DNA of 34,855 nucleotides from GCA-2699365 sp036160955 (GCA_036160955.1 JAYYDJ010000028.1:1-34855), one strand, 5' to 3'; shown: positions 26,302 to 34,855, numbered from the stretch's first letter. Notes: generated by a model from the sequence alone, not told the origin. Made by a program: numbers and translations.

Positions 26302-27768
26302 ATGAATGAGAGCAAAAATTCACCTAGATCAAAAATTAATGAGCGAGAGAGATTACTACGCGATAAATATACCATAGCGGAGCACTTGACGCTCTCCATC
26401 CTTCTAGTAGCTTCTATTGTACTATTTACAGTCGCAGACCCTCGTTCCTACTGGTCTATGGGATTTATTTTAATTTTAGGCATCTTAGCACCTGCAATCC
26501 TAAAAGTTCACGAGCGTAATCACCCATTCATTATCTTTGCTTTATGGCGCCGCTTTTGGATCTACAGTGCTCCTATTACATTTATGTGCTTACAATTTGT
26601 TGTCGGCCTCATGAACAAGCCTGTAGTTAGTATAGAATTCGAAGGAAAATTTTATGATTCCATAGTAACTACTTCTGCATGGCTTCCTGCCTCTGTGATT
26701 ACTCCTAAAACATGGTTAGCGGTGCTCGCTTATGCATCCATGTATTTGCTGTCAATGAACCTGTATATTGTTCCAAAGTCTCGAGCATTCTTTGAAGTTG
26801 CCCTACCACCGTTTTGTCTCCTAGCAGTTATTTTAGCAGGATTCGGATACCTTCAATTAGCTCTGGGGGCAAATGATGTAATTTTTACAAAAGGAACTAA
26901 TCAATCGGACTTCTTTGCATTCTTTCCATACGATGGACATTGGGCTGCATTCGCCACTATTTGGACAGCTGTATGCATCGGCATGGCTCTGCTAAATTCT
27001 CGATATGATCCAGACGGTAACTTTATTGATTCATCTGGCCCATGGTATTTGACTGGTGCTACTTTACTAGGTGCCAGTGGATTCATAATCCAAGCTAAAT
27101 GGCCGAGCACTGTACTACTAATCACATTTTCCATTTTACTAATGCTTGTAGCTATACATTTTTTAACAAAGTCAATGGATAGAAACCGTAATCATATCGC
27201 TCTTTTTTGCGGTCTTGGAAGTTCTATTATATTCGCTGCATCAATCGTGCGACTATTTCAGTTCGATACAGATAGTTCTGATTATAAACTACTTCATCAA
27301 GCAGCATTAGAAATATTTAAAGACCGACCATTTTTGGGATGGGGATTCGATAGCTTTGCACAGATTGCCCCCTTTTATACTGCAGATACAATATTAGGTG
27401 CAAGGTATGATCGTGCCTCTACCGACGTTGTTCATTATCTAGCAGAGTTAGGATTTTTAGGTGCTATATTACTTCCTGTTACATGTCTCATTATTTTGTT
27501 AGAATATCTGAGGGAAAGACGAAATGTTGTTTTAAGTCGGCACCTGCTCATTGGCTGTGCTGGAGTCGTAGTATTAGCTTTTTTCGATTCTCCGTTCATG
27601 TCTCCTGCCGTATTTTTAAGCTTTTTTATCGTTTTCTTTAGTGCAATGCGATGGGCAAAAATCAGCCGAATAGAAGATTCTTTAGATACTAAACCGCAAT
27701 TAGTAATTTCCGACAAAGAACGTGGAGTTCCTATTTTTACTGGTGAGTACAAGGATGTAACTAAATAG
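26302..27768 (+). CDS. Polytopic membrane protein of the O-antigen ligase / polymerase type
   Basis: 488 residues with about ten to eleven hydrophobic segments between residues 24 and 455. The periplasmic-loop pattern near residue 345 (DRPFLGWGFDSFAQIAPFY, then DRASTDVVHYLAELGFLGAILLPV) is the core of the Wzy_C/O-antigen ligase domain, in which a conserved G-W-G-x-x-S/T-F and a following H-N/H-Y-L stretch lie close to the membrane. Such proteins join or polymerise surface glycans on the periplasmic side. No other glycan genes are adjacent, so the exact reaction (ligase, polymerase, or protein glycosyltransferase) cannot be set. Both ends are charged and cytoplasmic-looking. It follows the unknown gene by 143 bp. 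Confidence 0.78.
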   Translation: MNESKNSPRSKINERERLLRDKYTIAEHLTLSILLVASIVLFTVADPRSYWSMGFILILGILAPAILKVHERNHPFIIFALWRRFWIYSAPITFMCLQFVVGLMNKPVVSIEFEGKFYDSIVTTSAWLPASVITPKTWLAVLAYASMYLLSMNLYIVPKSRAFFEVALPPFCLLAVILAGFGYLQLALGANDVIFTKGTNQSDFFAFFPYDGHWAAFATIWTAVCIGMALLNSRYDPDGNFIDSSGPWYLTGATLLGASGFIIQAKWPSTVLLITFSILLMLVAIHFLTKSMDRNRNHIALFCGLGSSIIFAASIVRLFQFDTDSSDYKLLHQAALEIFKDRPFLGWGFDSFAQIAPFYTADTILGARYDRASTDVVHYLAELGFLGAILLPVTCLIILLEYLRERRNVVLSRHLLIGCAGVVVLAFFDSPFMSPAVFLSFFIVFFSAMRWAKISRIEDSLDTKPQLVISDKERGVPIFTGEYKDVTK

Positions 27769-27793
27769 ATTCAATATGGCTTAACTCATAAAT

Positions 27794-29173
27794 ATGCAGA
27801 CTCAGCATTTTGATTATATTGTCATTGGTGGAGGTAGTGGCGGATACGCTGCTGCTCGAACTGCACGCGAGTCAGTAGAGCGCGTTGCTATCATTGATTC
27901 TGCTGACACATTAGGAGGTCTTTGCATTTTACGAGGATGTATGCCCTCTAAAGCCTTACTCTACTCAGGGCAATTACTCTATGATGCTAAACAAGCCACT
28001 AGTTATGGACTAAAAATTCCAGCAGCGGAGATTGATATGACCACTCTACAGAAGCGCAAACAAGCACTAATAAAGGAATTTGCCGACTATCGAGGGGATC
28101 AATTAAACAGCACCCGCTTTAGCTTATTTAGAACTGAGGCGAAGTTCATTGATGAAGATAAGGTGCAACTCGGCAACGGTCAGATATTATCAGCAGACCA
28201 TTACATGGTAGCTACTGGATCCGTTGTAGCCACTCCAAGTGTACCGGGATTAGCAGAGAGTAACTGCTGGACAAGTGACCATATATTAAATCTGGACTCA
28301 ACTCCCAAAGAGGTGGTGGTACTTGGTGGTGGAGTTGTGGCATGTGAACTTGCTCAGTTCCTCACTCGAATCGGGACTAAAGTCACACTTATTCAGCGCA
28401 GTAATCACATTCTAAAAGGCTCGCCAAGTAAAGCATCTGCAGTCATAGAAAATAAATTCCGTAAAGAAGGAATTATACTATACACAGGCACTTCTCTTCA
28501 ATCGGTAAATAAAGTTGACGATCAATATGAAGTTATCTTTGAACACGAAAATAAAAGTCTTTCCATCCAGACTCCTCACCTTTTGAATGCACTTGGACGT
28601 AAGCCAGCAACGCAAAATTTAGATCTTAGTGAAGCAGGTATTTCTACAAACAAAAATGGACAAATTATTTGTAATAAATTCCAGCAAACAACCAACCCAA
28701 AGGTCTATGCAAGCGGTGACGTTACAGGCCCACACGAAATTGTTCATGTCGCAATTCTTCAAGGCGAAGTAGCTGCAAAACATGCAACTGGTCAAGTAGT
28801 TGATCCAGTAAATTATGACTCTTTAGTGAGTGTTGTTTTTACAGATCCACAGGTCGCTCAGGTCGGACTCAGTAAACAGCAGCTAGATGCCCGTGGAGCT
28901 GAATACCTTTCTGCAGATTATCCTTTTGATGATCACGGGAAATCGATGCTCATGAATGCAAAATATGGATATGTTCAGGTTTACTGCGATCTATTTGGGA
29001 GAATCTTAGGAGCTGTGTGTGTAGGAAAAGATGCAGGAGAACTGATTCACTCGATGGCCGTAGCGGTTAGCCTAAAGGCAAATATACACGATCTATTGAA
29101 AGTACACTGGTACCACCCGACATTATCTGAAATATGGACTTACCCACTGGAGGATTTAGCAAATGCTTTGTGA
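27794..29173 (+). CDS. Dihydrolipoamide dehydrogenase-like flavoprotein disulfide reductase
   Basis: 459 residues. The FAD-binding start YIVIGGGSGGYAAARTA leads to the redox-active disulfide Cys44/Cys49 in GGLCILRGCMPSKALLYSG. The NAD-binding glycines follow (VVVLGGGVVACELAQFLTRIG), then a second FAD motif with ASGDVTG. The C-terminal dimer domain ends with the catalytic pair His441/Glu446 in WYHPTLSEIWTYP. This complete set fits lipoamide dehydrogenase, which reoxidises lipoyl groups of 2-oxoacid dehydrogenases. The CILRGC variant differs from the common CLNVGC, so a relative such as a mercuric-reductase-like or other disulfide reductase is possible. No E1/E2 genes are near. It ends with TGA 5 bp from the convergent peptidase stop. 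Confidence 0.83.
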   Translation: MQTQHFDYIVIGGGSGGYAAARTARESVERVAIIDSADTLGGLCILRGCMPSKALLYSGQLLYDAKQATSYGLKIPAAEIDMTTLQKRKQALIKEFADYRGDQLNSTRFSLFRTEAKFIDEDKVQLGNGQILSADHYMVATGSVVATPSVPGLAESNCWTSDHILNLDSTPKEVVVLGGGVVACELAQFLTRIGTKVTLIQRSNHILKGSPSKASAVIENKFRKEGIILYTGTSLQSVNKVDDQYEVIFEHENKSLSIQTPHLLNALGRKPATQNLDLSEAGISTNKNGQIICNKFQQTTNPKVYASGDVTGPHEIVHVAILQGEVAAKHATGQVVDPVNYDSLVSVVFTDPQVAQVGLSKQQLDARGAEYLSADYPFDDHGKSMLMNAKYGYVQVYCDLFGRILGAVCVGKDAGELIHSMAVAVSLKANIHDLLKVHWYHPTLSEIWTYPLEDLANAL

Positions 29174-29178
29174 GAAGA

Positions 29179-30282
29179 TCACCAAACTCCACGATCACCA
29201 TTATTAAGCGAGCGAGCTACTGCTACGAGTAACTGTACTGTCGACTCAATATCATCTAAGTCAACCATCTCACTGGGTGTGTGCATGTAACGTAGTGGAA
29301 TGGAAAGAAGTCCAGTAGCAATTCCAGCCTGAGCCACTTGTATGGCCCGAGCATCAGTACCAGTTGGGCGAGGGTCGGCTTCAATCTGATAAGCAATTTT
29401 TGATTTTTCGGCTACTGCCACGATACGCTCAAAAATTAATGGATTAATATTTGGACCACGACAAATAATAGGCCCACCACCTAGATTAAAATTACCATAC
29501 TTTCGTGGATCACAATCTGGAGAATCGGTCGCATGCCCAACATCCACTGCTATAGCAAAATCTGGATTTTCAGAAAAGGCTGCGGTAATTGCGCCGCGTG
29601 TACCAATTTCTTCTTGAGTGGTAGCTGCAGCGGTCACTCGAGCCGACAATTTATATTTAGCCAGTCTACGCACAGCCTCGAGGACTGCATAAGCTCCTGC
29701 CTTATCATCAAACGCCCGCGCGACGCCAACGCTACCACGAATGAGTTCGAAGCTTTGATCATAGACTGCGCAGTCACCTATTCGTACGAGCGCTTCAGCT
29801 TCTTTCTTTGATGCCACACCTAGATCAATCCAAATTTCATGAGTCTGGGGTACTTTTTTCCGATCCTCCGCACTCATCAAATGAATCGCTCGCTTTCCAG
29901 TTATACCTTTTACAACTCCATCACGGGTCAAAATTGACACGCGTCGACCAGAAATCATGGACTTATCATGACCGCCTAATGTATCGAAATAAACAAATCC
30001 TTTCTCATTAATATACGTTACAATGAGGCCCAATTCATCGATGTGGCCGGTAAAAAGTATAGATGGATCCCCTTTTGGATTCACCGTAGCAAAACGATTA
30101 CCCATTGTGTCTTTGCGATATTCATCGACAACAGGCATGACCTGTGTGTCCACAACAGCTTGCGCTTCATGTTCGTGCCCGGTGGGTGTACGAGCGTCAA
30201 GAAGGTCTATAAGAAAATCAGGCGCTTTATACGTTTTTTTTTGTGCACTAGAATCTTTGTGTGGCGTAGTTTTTTTTGGCAT
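29179..30282 (-). CDS. M42-family metallo-aminopeptidase (FrvX/TET-like)
   Basis: 367 residues with a complete two-metal site in family order: His80 in FTGHIDELG, the bridging Asp in RAFDDKAGAY (192/193), the Glu pair 224-225 in TTQEEIGTRGA, Asp247 in VDVGHATD, and His334 in LRYMHTPSEM. The small inserted domain (about 85-180) is typical of M42 proteases, which form TET-shaped dodecamers that trim peptides from the N-terminus. The first 20 residues are basic and probably flexible. It lies 98 bp beyond the ahcY stop; a TTATAAT immediately precedes the ATG, and a second -10-like TATAGAT lies 20 bp earlier. Substrate preference is not visible. Confidence 0.92.
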   Translation of the reverse strand: MPKKTTPHKDSSAQKKTYKAPDFLIDLLDARTPTGHEHEAQAVVDTQVMPVVDEYRKDTMGNRFATVNPKGDPSILFTGHIDELGLIVTYINEKGFVYFDTLGGHDKSMISGRRVSILTRDGVVKGITGKRAIHLMSAEDRKKVPQTHEIWIDLGVASKKEAEALVRIGDCAVYDQSFELIRGSVGVARAFDDKAGAYAVLEAVRRLAKYKLSARVTAAATTQEEIGTRGAITAAFSENPDFAIAVDVGHATDSPDCDPRKYGNFNLGGGPIICRGPNINPLIFERIVAVAEKSKIAYQIEADPRPTGTDARAIQVAQAGIATGLLSIPLRYMHTPSEMVDLDDIESTVQLLVAVARSLNNGDRGVW

Positions 30283-30380
30283 AATTATAACAGTAAAGTA
30301 TCTATATTAAAATGGCACTAATTTTTATTCATTAAAAGCGGTTACATCAATGCGTGCTTTATAATAAATACATACCTTTT

Positions 30381-31826
30381 TTAATAGCGGTAATGCTCGG
30401 ACTTGTAGGGTCCTCCAGGCGCTACGCCAATATACCTAGCTTGCTCATCGCTTAGAGTCGTTAACTTACAACCGATTTTTTCAAGGTGCAAGCGCGCTAC
30501 CTCTTCATCAATATGCTTGGGCAAAATATAAACTCCAGGCGAATATTTTTCGAGCTGTTTCCATAGCTCAATTTGAGCTAGTGCTTGATTGGTAAAGCTA
30601 TTAGACATCACAAATGATGGGTGCCCTGTCGCGCAACCTAAGTTTACTAGGCGACCCTTTGCTAGGAGGTAAATACTATTTCCACCGGGGAAAGTGTACT
30701 TATCAACCGCGCCTTGATCATCTGGCTTAATTTCCTCGATATCGACCCCTGGCATGTCATTTAAGCCATCCACCTCTATCTCATTGTCGAAGTGTCCAAT
30801 ATTACACACAATCGCTTGGTCTTTCATCTTAGACATTTGATCGGCAGAAATGATACCACAATTTCCTGTGGTCGTCACATAGATGTCTCCCCACCCAAGG
30901 GTATCTTCTACAGTTAATACGCGGTAGCCTTCCATGGCTGCTTGCAAGGCACAAATTGGATCTACTTCGGTTACTACCACCTGTGCGCCCATACCCTTAA
31001 GCGCTGCAGCGCAGCCCTTACCTACATCACCGTAGCCGCATACAACGCCTACCTTTCCAGAAATCATTACATCGGTTGCACGTTTGATGCCATCGAGGAG
31101 GGATTCTCGGCAACCATATAAGTTATCAAATTTACTCTTAGTAACGGAGTCATTAACATTAATTGCTGGGACTAATAATTTACCAGCATTGTGCATCTCG
31201 TATAAGCGGTGTACACCGGTAGTGGTTTCTTCAGAAACTCCCACCCATTCCTCCACTACGGCGTGCCAGTGGTTGGGCTTATTAGCATACATTTTCTTGA
31301 GTAGATTTTTAATCACTTCTTCTTCCATGCTTGCAGAATCCGATTCTACCCAGTCGCTTCCATCCTCGAGGTCATATCCCGTATGAATTAGCAGGGTCGC
31401 ATACCCGCCAGCGTCAACAATGAGCTGCGGGCCTGAACCATCTGGCCAAGTGAGTGCCTGCTCGGTACACCACCAATAATCTTCTAGGGTCTCGCCCTTC
31501 CAAGCAAAAACAGGCACATCCAGATTCTTCGCTACATAGGCAGCCGCATGGTCCTGAGTTGAAAAAATATTACAAGAGCACCAACGCAGATCCGCTCCTA
31601 AAACTTGCAAAGTCTCAATGAGTACAGCTGTTTGTACTGTCATGTGCAGTGACCCCATAATACGGACACCTTTGAGCGGTTGCTCCTTAGCATATTTTTC
31701 ACGTGTTGCCATGAGTCCAGGCATCTCGTGCTGCGCGATCTCGATTTCTTTTTGACCAAAATCGGCTAAATTTATGTCTTTAACCTTATAATCGATCGTA
31801 GTTTTTGTGAGTGTATCTGTGCTCAT
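30381..31826 (-). CDS. ahcY: Adenosylhomocysteinase (S-adenosylhomocysteine hydrolase)
   Basis: 481 residues, typical of the bacterial long form. It splits S-adenosylhomocysteine into adenosine and homocysteine, relieving product inhibition of methyltransferases, with bound NAD+. Landmarks: MGSLHMTVQTAVLIETL, WCSCNIFSTQDHAAA, NVNDSVTKSKFDNLYGCRES (substrate lysine and aspartate), the NAD-binding GYGDVGKGCAAALKGMGA, and the C-terminal PGGPYKSEHYRY, whose Lys and Tyr contact the NAD of the neighbouring subunit. It follows metK by 19 bp on the same strand, so the two form an operon. Its product adenosine could be used by the kinase at 4121-5101. Confidence 0.98.
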   Translation of the reverse strand: MSTDTLTKTTIDYKVKDINLADFGQKEIEIAQHEMPGLMATREKYAKEQPLKGVRIMGSLHMTVQTAVLIETLQVLGADLRWCSCNIFSTQDHAAAYVAKNLDVPVFAWKGETLEDYWWCTEQALTWPDGSGPQLIVDAGGYATLLIHTGYDLEDGSDWVESDSASMEEEVIKNLLKKMYANKPNHWHAVVEEWVGVSEETTTGVHRLYEMHNAGKLLVPAINVNDSVTKSKFDNLYGCRESLLDGIKRATDVMISGKVGVVCGYGDVGKGCAAALKGMGAQVVVTEVDPICALQAAMEGYRVLTVEDTLGWGDIYVTTTGNCGIISADQMSKMKDQAIVCNIGHFDNEIEVDGLNDMPGVDIEEIKPDDQGAVDKYTFPGGNSIYLLAKGRLVNLGCATGHPSFVMSNSFTNQALAQIELWKQLEKYSPGVYILPKHIDEEVARLHLEKIGCKLTTLSDEQARYIGVAPGGPYKSEHYRY

Positions 31827-31845
31827 AATCCGAATGTTAATGTAG

Positions 31846-33009
31846 TTATAGTGCAGCTTTTAGAGCCTCCGCTTTGTCTGTAGACTCCCATGGTAAATTA
31901 TTTTTAGCGAAATGTCCGTAATTGGTGGATCCACGGTAGATTGGGCGAAGTAGATCTAATTGGCTGACGATATCAGCAGGCTTAAAACTAAATACTTTTT
32001 GCGCTGCCTGTGCTATCTTTTCGTCGCTTGTAGTGCCGGTTCCAAAAGTATCCACGTGAATACTTGTAGGGTGTGGGTGACCAATCGCATATGCCACCTC
32101 TAACTCACAGGAATCAGCAAGGCCTGCAGCGACAATATTTTTCGCTACCCAGCGAGCAAAATATGCGGCAGAGCGGTCTACCTTTGAGGGGTCCTTTCCA
32201 GAAAAAGCGCCGCCCCCATGGCGCGCCCATCCGCCATAGGTATCTACAATAATTTTACGTCCTGTAAGACCAGCATCACCCTGCGGACCACCGATTACAA
32301 AATTACCTGTAGGATTTATTAAGTACTCTGTATCAGCAGTAATTAATTCAGCAGGTAGTACTTTCTTGATGACTTCATTAATACAAAATTCTCGGATTTC
32401 GGCATGCTCCACAGATGCAGAATGTTGCGTGGAAATGACTACATTCTTAATAGCTACTGGCTTGCCGTCGACATACTCCAAAGCAACTTGGCTCTTCACG
32501 TCGGGGCGTAGCCATGGCACATGCACTTCCTTGCGTTGGTGCGCCATTTCTCGAAGTAAGCGATGCGCAAACATTATTGGTGCTGGCATCAGTTCTGGGG
32601 TTTGCTGACACGCATAGCCGAACATTATACCTTGATCACCTGCACCTTGCTCCTCGGTATCTTTACCAGATGCCCCGGCAGCATCCACACCTTGTGCTAT
32701 ATCAGACGATTGAGCAGTAAGGATATTAGACACAATGACTTTGTCAGCATTAAACACATCATCATCATTAATATAACCAATTTCTCGTATAGCCTGACGC
32801 ACGATCGCTTCATAGTTGAGCTTTGCACTAGTGGTGATTTCTCCAGCTAAAAAGACATAATTACTTTTAACTAAAGTTTCGCAGGCTACGCGACTGTTTG
32901 GATCCTGCTCTAAGCATGCATCTAAAATACTGTCTGAAATATAATCGGAGACCTTGTCAGGATGACCTTCGCCGACAGATTCTGAAGAAAATATAAAATT
33001 TTTGCTCAT
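31846..33009 (-). CDS. metK: S-adenosylmethionine synthetase
   Basis: 387 residues, standard length. It makes SAM from methionine and ATP. The signatures are FSSESVGEGHPDKVSDYISD (His and Asp of the ATP/Mg site), GAGDQGIMFGYA, and the phosphate-binding GGGAFSGKDPSKVDRSAAY. ATG at 33009 is firm. It is the first gene of metK-ahcY. A perfect 24-bp palindrome is centred 60 bp upstream of its ATG. A possible promoter between them has TTGCAT at about 33049-33044 and TATGTT 18 bp further on, which would leave a very short leader. No SAM riboswitch is recognisable. Confidence 0.98.
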   Translation of the reverse strand: MSKNFIFSSESVGEGHPDKVSDYISDSILDACLEQDPNSRVACETLVKSNYVFLAGEITTSAKLNYEAIVRQAIREIGYINDDDVFNADKVIVSNILTAQSSDIAQGVDAAGASGKDTEEQGAGDQGIMFGYACQQTPELMPAPIMFAHRLLREMAHQRKEVHVPWLRPDVKSQVALEYVDGKPVAIKNVVISTQHSASVEHAEIREFCINEVIKKVLPAELITADTEYLINPTGNFVIGGPQGDAGLTGRKIIVDTYGGWARHGGGAFSGKDPSKVDRSAAYFARWVAKNIVAAGLADSCELEVAYAIGHPHPTSIHVDTFGTGTTSDEKIAQAAQKVFSFKPADIVSQLDLLRPIYRGSTNYGHFAKNNLPWESTDKAEALKAAL

Positions 33010-33057
33010 ACTATATTTTTAACATACGTAAATCGGGGCTGACTATGCAAGACTTAC

Positions 33058-33081
33058 ATCAAAATATCCTGATATTTTGAT
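33058..33081 (-). promoter_or_regulatory. Palindromic operator candidate upstream of metK-ahcY
   Basis: ATCAAAATATC (33058-33068) and GATATTTTGAT (33071-33081) are exact reverse complements separated by CT. The outer ATCAA/TTGAT half-sites are of the kind bound by ArsR-family winged helices. The site ends 7 bp from the stop of the HTH-MBL gene and lies upstream of the likely metK promoter. A hairpin with a 2-nt loop, an A/T stem and no T run is unlikely as a terminator. Confidence 0.6.
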
Positions 33082-33087
33082 ATGTTA

Positions 33088-33927
33088 TTATTTTAGACCT
33101 GCATAAAAGGGATTCCAGCTACGTTCATGGGCAACTGTTGTTAGCGGTCCATGTCCAGGACAGAGCACAGTATCGCTCGGCAAGCTAAGTAATTTGGAGC
33201 GGTTAATTTCGAGTGATTTGGCATATAGATCAGCAGGCACACCGCCCTGTGAGCAAGCAAAAAGGGCGTCTCCTACACAGGCTATTTTTTTTGTTAATCC
33301 ATCAATTAAATAACTCATTCCACCTATTGAGTGACCATTTGTTAAGCGCGCTTTTATTTTTAAACTTCCAACATCAAAGCAGTCTCCGTCACTCACAGCA
33401 TATGCACCTGCAAAGGGTTCGCGCTTTGGTCCGTACAAAGTAGCAGTAGAAAAAGCTGCAAGCAGAGCGCTTACTGAAGCGACATGATCCCGGTGGGTAT
33501 GCGTGAGATAGATCGCCTGTAGCGAAGCGCCTATCGAATGAATTGCAGCAAGAATTTGGTCTGGGTCGGTTCCGGTGTCAAAGAGTACCGCTGCCGAACT
33601 TTTAGGACACTTCACTAAGAAACTATTAACAGTCATCTGCCCGAATCCAGGCATCGAGAAAGAGGTATTAAAAGTATGCAAATCTTTTAATTTGAATCGC
33701 TTTGGCGTGGAGTCGTTACTGGCAAGAGCTTCCACTGCATCCGGGTGTAGTCCTAGGACAGTAGCGACTTTAGATGAAGCAAGTGGATCAAAGTTTCCTT
33801 TTAGTAAGCTTGTTACCTGCTGCGTTGTCAGTCCTGCTAATTCGGCAACTTTTGACTTACCAAGACCTAATCCTGTAGCAGCCTTAATAAGAACATCCTC
33901 AAAATTATCTTCCAATTCAATGCGCAT
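33088..33927 (-). CDS. MBL-fold metallo-hydrolase with an N-terminal helix-turn-helix-like domain
   Basis: 279 residues. Residues 1-72 are a small helical domain that looks like a Cro/XRE-type helix-turn-helix (KVAELAGLTTQQVTSLLKG, then VATVLGLHPDAVEALA). Residues 80-279 are a metallo-beta-lactamase fold with all metal ligands: His143, His145, Asp147 and His148 in LTHTHRDHVA, His199 in NGHS, Asp220 in CVGDALF, and His259 in PGHGPLT. It resembles glyoxalase II-like hydrolases; substrate unknown. ATG 33927 is preferred; it overlaps the last 11 bp of the NhaC-family gene, indicating translational coupling. A longer frame to 33975 would start deep inside that gene. Confidence 0.82.
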   Translation of the reverse strand: MRIELEDNFEDVLIKAATGLGLGKSKVAELAGLTTQQVTSLLKGNFDPLASSKVATVLGLHPDAVEALASNDSTPKRFKLKDLHTFNTSFSMPGFGQMTVNSFLVKCPKSSAAVLFDTGTDPDQILAAIHSIGASLQAIYLTHTHRDHVASVSALLAAFSTATLYGPKREPFAGAYAVSDGDCFDVGSLKIKARLTNGHSIGGMSYLIDGLTKKIACVGDALFACSQGGVPADLYAKSLEINRSKLLSLPSDTVLCPGHGPLTTVAHERSWNPFYAGLK

Positions 33928-34855
33928 TTTTTTTTGGATAAACGTGAGCAATAAGAAGTAAAAAAGCGAGGCCACTTAACAAACACACTGGTGGTGACAC
34001 GCCATATCCGAGAGGTAAAAATCCAGCTAACACTGCAACCAAGCCAGTTAATGCAGCAAATGGCAACTGCGTGCGAAAGTGCTCGAGAGGTTCGACTCCA
34101 GCAGCAATTGATGCAATTATAGTTGTATCACTAAATGGACTACAATGATCTCCAAAGACTGCGCCGCTAAAGACTGCGCCAATGGCAGCGAAAATAAATG
34201 GATCACGCTCTACGTTAGAAAGTTCTCCAGTCATTGCAAAAATGAGCGGTATACTAAGCGGCATTAGAACAGCCATTGTACCCCAAGAGGTACCTGTCGA
34301 AAATGAGATGCATGCACCTACCAAAAATATAATGGCAGGCATGTAAATAATAGCTACATGCCCACTTAGTTGAGAGGATAAAAAAGTAGCAGCACCTAAG
34401 TTAGAAATAGCAGTTCCCAGCATCCACGCAGCAATTAATATTGCGAGTGGTCGTAATAGGTTGCCCATCCCAAGAAAAAATATGGATAGTACTTCAGGAC
34501 GAGCTTGGTTTGCGCCCAGCATAGGGAGCACCAACCATACAGCGGCAACTATGGATGCCAAAATTCCTGAGGCGATTAGAATAATGGGAACCTGTGACTC
34601 GGCTACTTGATACGCAGTAGCAAATTTACGAAGAGTTAGAGGCCATATCGAGTCTGTTCCAATACAATAGCTGACTACAGGAACAGCAAGTGCTAGTACC
34701 AGTATTGGTACTACAGCTCCTAGCCATGCGCCATTATGAATTGTAGAATCAACAGGCTCTTTGACTGAATTATTCGTATCGATTAAACGATTACGTGCCT
34801 GCTTTTCATAGCTGCTCATCGGCCCAGGATTAAAGTTACGAAAGACTGAGATCAG
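33917..34855 (-). CDS. NhaC-family Na+/H+ antiporter-like transporter, C-terminal part (5' end outside window)
   Basis: The frame is open to the last base (FRNFNPGPMSSYEKQARN is internal), so about 312 C-terminal residues of a protein usually around 500 are seen. There are about seven to eight membrane segments, with FSTGTSWGTMAVLMPLSIPL and the hallmark FGDHCSPFSDTTIIASIAAG characteristic of the NhaC/COG1757 transporters. The family includes Na+/H+ antiporters and some solute carriers, among them methionine transporters called MetT; proximity to metK-ahcY makes the latter worth considering. It overlaps the HTH-MBL gene by 11 bp. Substrate cannot be told from the visible part. Confidence 0.86.
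   Translation of the reverse strand: MISVFRNFNPGPMSSYEKQARNRLIDTNNSVKEPVDSTIHNGAWLGAVVPILVLALAVPVVSYCIGTDSIWPLTLRKFATAYQVAESQVPIILIASGILASIVAAVWLVLPMLGANQARPEVLSIFFLGMGNLLRPLAILIAAWMLGTAISNLGAATFLSSQLSGHVAIIYMPAIIFLVGACISFSTGTSWGTMAVLMPLSIPLIFAMTGELSNVERDPFIFAAIGAVFSGAVFGDHCSPFSDTTIIASIAAGVEPLEHFRTQLPFAALTGLVAVLAGFLPLGYGVSPPVCLLSGLAFLLLIAHVYPKKNAH

Noticed and set aside
30333..30356. AAAGC...GCTTT hairpin after ahcY as terminator
   Set aside because: Only 5 bp with a 16-nt loop; too weak to list as a feature.
33058..33081. The metK palindrome as terminator of the HTH-MBL gene
   Set aside because: The stem is A/T-rich, the loop only 2 nt, and no T run follows on the minus strand.

Overview
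The window reads as a chromosomal segment of a Gram-negative bacterium of moderately low GC (roughly 40% by eye). It carries a TonB-dependent receptor, an outer-membrane-type lipoprotein and an O-antigen ligase-like protein. The best lineage guess is Verrucomicrobiota, near Opitutae. This rests on gene content: Bacteroidota-like ParE/ParC, a six-domain S1 protein with a short acidic N-terminus, an ArsR-methyltransferase fusion, an HTH-MBL fusion and a metK-ahcY pair. It also rests on a near-total lack of Shine-Dalgarno sequences. No rRNA or tRNA is present to settle it.

Layout. 1-6.4 kb: TonB receptor (5' end outside the window), NUDIX hydrolase, xseA, a small lipoprotein, a PfkB kinase that looks like adenosine kinase, and proA. 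6.4-11.1 kb, minus strand: rpsA, then after a terminator an ArsR-methyltransferase fusion, a second methyltransferase and rlmN. 11.1-12.1 kb: the main non-housekeeping stretch. It holds a GC-rich noncoding island, a DUF2288 gene broken by an in-frame TGA, and two related two-hairpin elements with the same C-rich loop but different, still complementary stems. 12.1-18.4 kb: dciA, thyA, folA, a DUF805 protein, queG, an SPFH protein and parE. 18.5-24.3 kb: pyruvate carboxylase (minus) between parE and parC. 24.3-29.2 kb: aroC, an unrecognised gene, an O-antigen ligase-like membrane protein and a lipoamide dehydrogenase-like enzyme. 29.2-34.9 kb, minus strand: an NhaC-family transporter (5' end outside the window), an HTH-MBL protein, metK, ahcY and an M42 peptidase.

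How they fit together. S-adenosylmethionine (SAM) metabolism is a recurring theme. metK makes SAM, methyltransferases such as RlmN use it, ahcY hydrolyses S-adenosylhomocysteine (SAH), and the PfkB kinase could salvage the adenosine released. A perfect 11-2-11 palindrome lies just upstream of metK-ahcY, and the window encodes an ArsR-type regulator fused to a SAM-binding domain. That makes a local SAH/SAM-responsive circuit a testable hypothesis. The strongest candidate for something undescribed is the tandem structured element at about 11.68-11.95 kb.
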